From Bacteroidales bacterium (GTDB taxonomy: Bacteria; Bacteroidota; Bacteroidia; Bacteroidales; Paludibacteraceae): DNA of 64,000 bases. The notes beneath the pieces were generated by a model, which was not told the DNA's origin, made no database searches, and was given only the letters and a program-made list of their open reading frames with translations. Made by a program: the position numbers and the translations under genes. Where the stretch lies: the NCBI GenBank assembly GCA_022783865.1, contig JALFYY010000012.1, forward strand, positions 1 to 64,000, in the 5' to 3' direction. Within the stretch, counting starts at the first letter, position 1; each line of letters starts with the position of its first letter. Below, one piece after another: positions 62,852 to 64,000 of the stretch.

Positions 62852-64000
62852 ATGAAAAAGCATATTTATATCGGTCTCTTTGCTGTCTTGGCTGTTTTTG
62901 GTTTGCAAGGTTGTGTACAAGACCTTAAAGTGGAATCAATCGACCCGAACACGTCTTCTACTATCGAGGCTAAGAACTTGTTTATGAAGATATATTCAAC
63001 GCTCGCTCTCACCGGACAGAAAGGTCCTGACGGAATCGGTGACGTTGCCGGTGTGGATGAAGGTACATCTTCGTTCTACCGTATGATACACGAATTGCAG
63101 GAATTCCCCGCTGACCAAATCTATTGGATTTGGCCCGATGTAGGTGTTGACGATATCCGTAAAATGACGTGGACTGCCAGCAATAGTTTGCTCAAAGGCT
63201 TGTACTCGCGTCTGTATTTCGATATCACTTTGTGCAACCTCTATTTGGATGACTATGCAGATATAGCAACCAAAGAAGAATTGGCGGAAGTTCGTTTCAT
63301 TCGTGCTCTCAATTACTACTATCTTTTGGATATGTTTGGTAATGTACCTCATGTTCTCCATGCCGGTCTGGCGGATTTACCGGAACAAATTATGCGTCCC
63401 GACTTGTACAACTGGTTGAAAACCGAATTGGTAGAAGAAATTGAGCCCAATCTCGCTCCTGCAGGTCAACGCGTGAGTTACTACCGTATTGACCAAGCTG
63501 CTGCTTGGTTGCTGCTCAGCCGTTTGTGCCTCAATGCCGAAGTGTATGGTAAAGACCGTAACGGAGTACAGCAAATTGCCGATTTGAAGAAGGAATATAC
63601 AGATGCAGCTTTCTATGCTAATCAGGTAATAGCCTCAAGTTATACTTTGGCAAGCAAATACACCTATCTGTTCATGGGCGACAACGACGGATTGTCGGCA
63701 GTGAACGATGCCAAGAACGAAATCATTCTTCCTATCGCTCAAGATGGTGTTGAGACGCGTTCCTGGGGAGGAGCATTATATTTGATAGCTTCTTGCAATA
63801 CTGGTGGAATGCCTCCAACAGGAAGTACTGAAAACTGGAAATGTATTCGTTCACGTGCACAATTGGTAGGTTTGTTCTCTGATAAGTTTCAAAGTCCTGT
63901 AGCAGATGCTATTACTACCGAAGCAGCTGCGAAAAAAGCATACGGCGAATTCTTTGGTACAGCTAATGAAATCACTGCTGCCGCAAAAGATGACCGTGCT
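62852..64000 (+). CDS. SusD/RagB-family outer membrane lipoprotein (partial)
   Basis: 383 residues up to the window edge, no stop yet. Lipobox ends at C21 (VFGLQGC). The TPR-like helices typical of SusD include FIRALNYYYLLDMFGNVPHV (the RALNYYYL-D-FG-VP pattern), KTELVEEIEPNL and RIDQAAAWLLLSRLCLNAEVY. It caps the SusC barrel and captures the glycan. It starts 28 bases after susC, the usual tandem order. Confidence 0.93.
   Translation, partial: MKKHIYIGLFAVLAVFGLQGCVQDLKVESIDPNTSSTIEAKNLFMKIYSTLALTGQKGPDGIGDVAGVDEGTSSFYRMIHELQEFPADQIYWIWPDVGVDDIRKMTWTASNSLLKGLYSRLYFDITLCNLYLDDYADIATKEELAEVRFIRALNYYYLLDMFGNVPHVLHAGLADLPEQIMRPDLYNWLKTELVEEIEPNLAPAGQRVSYYRIDQAAAWLLLSRLCLNAEVYGKDRNGVQQIADLKKEYTDAAFYANQVIASSYTLASKYTYLFMGDNDGLSAVNDAKNEIILPIAQDGVETRSWGGALYLIASCNTGGMPPTGSTENWKCIRSRAQLVGLFSDKFQSPVADAITTEAAAKKAYGEFFGTANEITAAAKDDRA

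Overview
The window reads as chromosome of a member of the Bacteroidales (phylum Bacteroidota). The evidence is the family-specific promoter signature TTG-N19/20-TAnnTTTG ahead of many genes, a SusC/SusD pair, Na+-NQR, a type IX-secretion-like C-terminal tail, DUF4105/DUF4494 proteins, sparse Shine-Dalgarno signals and conserved gene neighbourhoods (amidase-MlaD, SppA-LpxK-PNP, NusB-YajC-YbbR). No genus can be assigned from sequence alone. Almost all genes are intact housekeeping genes; the only recognisable transposase is an IS30-family 3' fragment at the left edge.

Layout. 1-2244: IS30 fragment, cell-wall amidase, MCE/MlaD lipid-transport protein. 2245-3142: repeat-rich spacer and dnaA leader. 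3143-11065: dnaA, dnaX, a phosphoesterase/beta-propeller fusion, a YgiQ radical-SAM protein, an M23 endopeptidase. 11066-11743: a second repeat cluster, largely an inverted copy of the first. 11744-17307: sppA, lpxK, purine nucleoside phosphorylase, MsbA-like ABC exporter. 17347-26736 (minus): YggS, DUF4494, a DUF4105/pseudo-phosphatase fusion, a PAP2-like membrane protein, rpoN, a DegT aminotransferase, YbbR, YajC, NusB. 27251-28689: a secreted unknown protein, a candidate structured RNA and ogt. 28880-36719 (minus): nqrABCDE and nqrF, with two AT-rich lipoprotein genes between nqrE and nqrF. 37092-39542: family 9 pectate-lyase-like protein. 40093-48200 (minus): surface-polysaccharide genes plus an ABC-F protein. 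48526-57151: panB, uvrA, an HU-TM-LysM protein, HU, rimO, recQ. 58096-64000: sugar MFS transporter, susC, susD (cut by the window end).

What stands out. (1) NqrC carries an in-frame N-terminal rubredoxin-like CxxC/CxxC domain, placing an extra metal centre on the cytoplasmic side of the sodium pump. (2) Intergenic regions hold tandem arrays whose units differ in sequence but are nearly all 11 bp; two 154-bp arrays, in inverted orientation, flank the dnaA segment. (3) Two further families of short palindromes recur across the window. (4) A roughly 210-nt long-hairpin RNA candidate with its own consensus promoter resembles 6S RNA in outline. (5) An HU-TM-LysM protein could tie DNA to the cell wall. 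(6) A DUF4105 protein is fused to an alkaline-phosphatase-fold domain that has lost its catalytic residues. (7) A nested set of perfect inverted repeats precedes susC. The functional readings of these are inference; the sequence patterns are visible directly.
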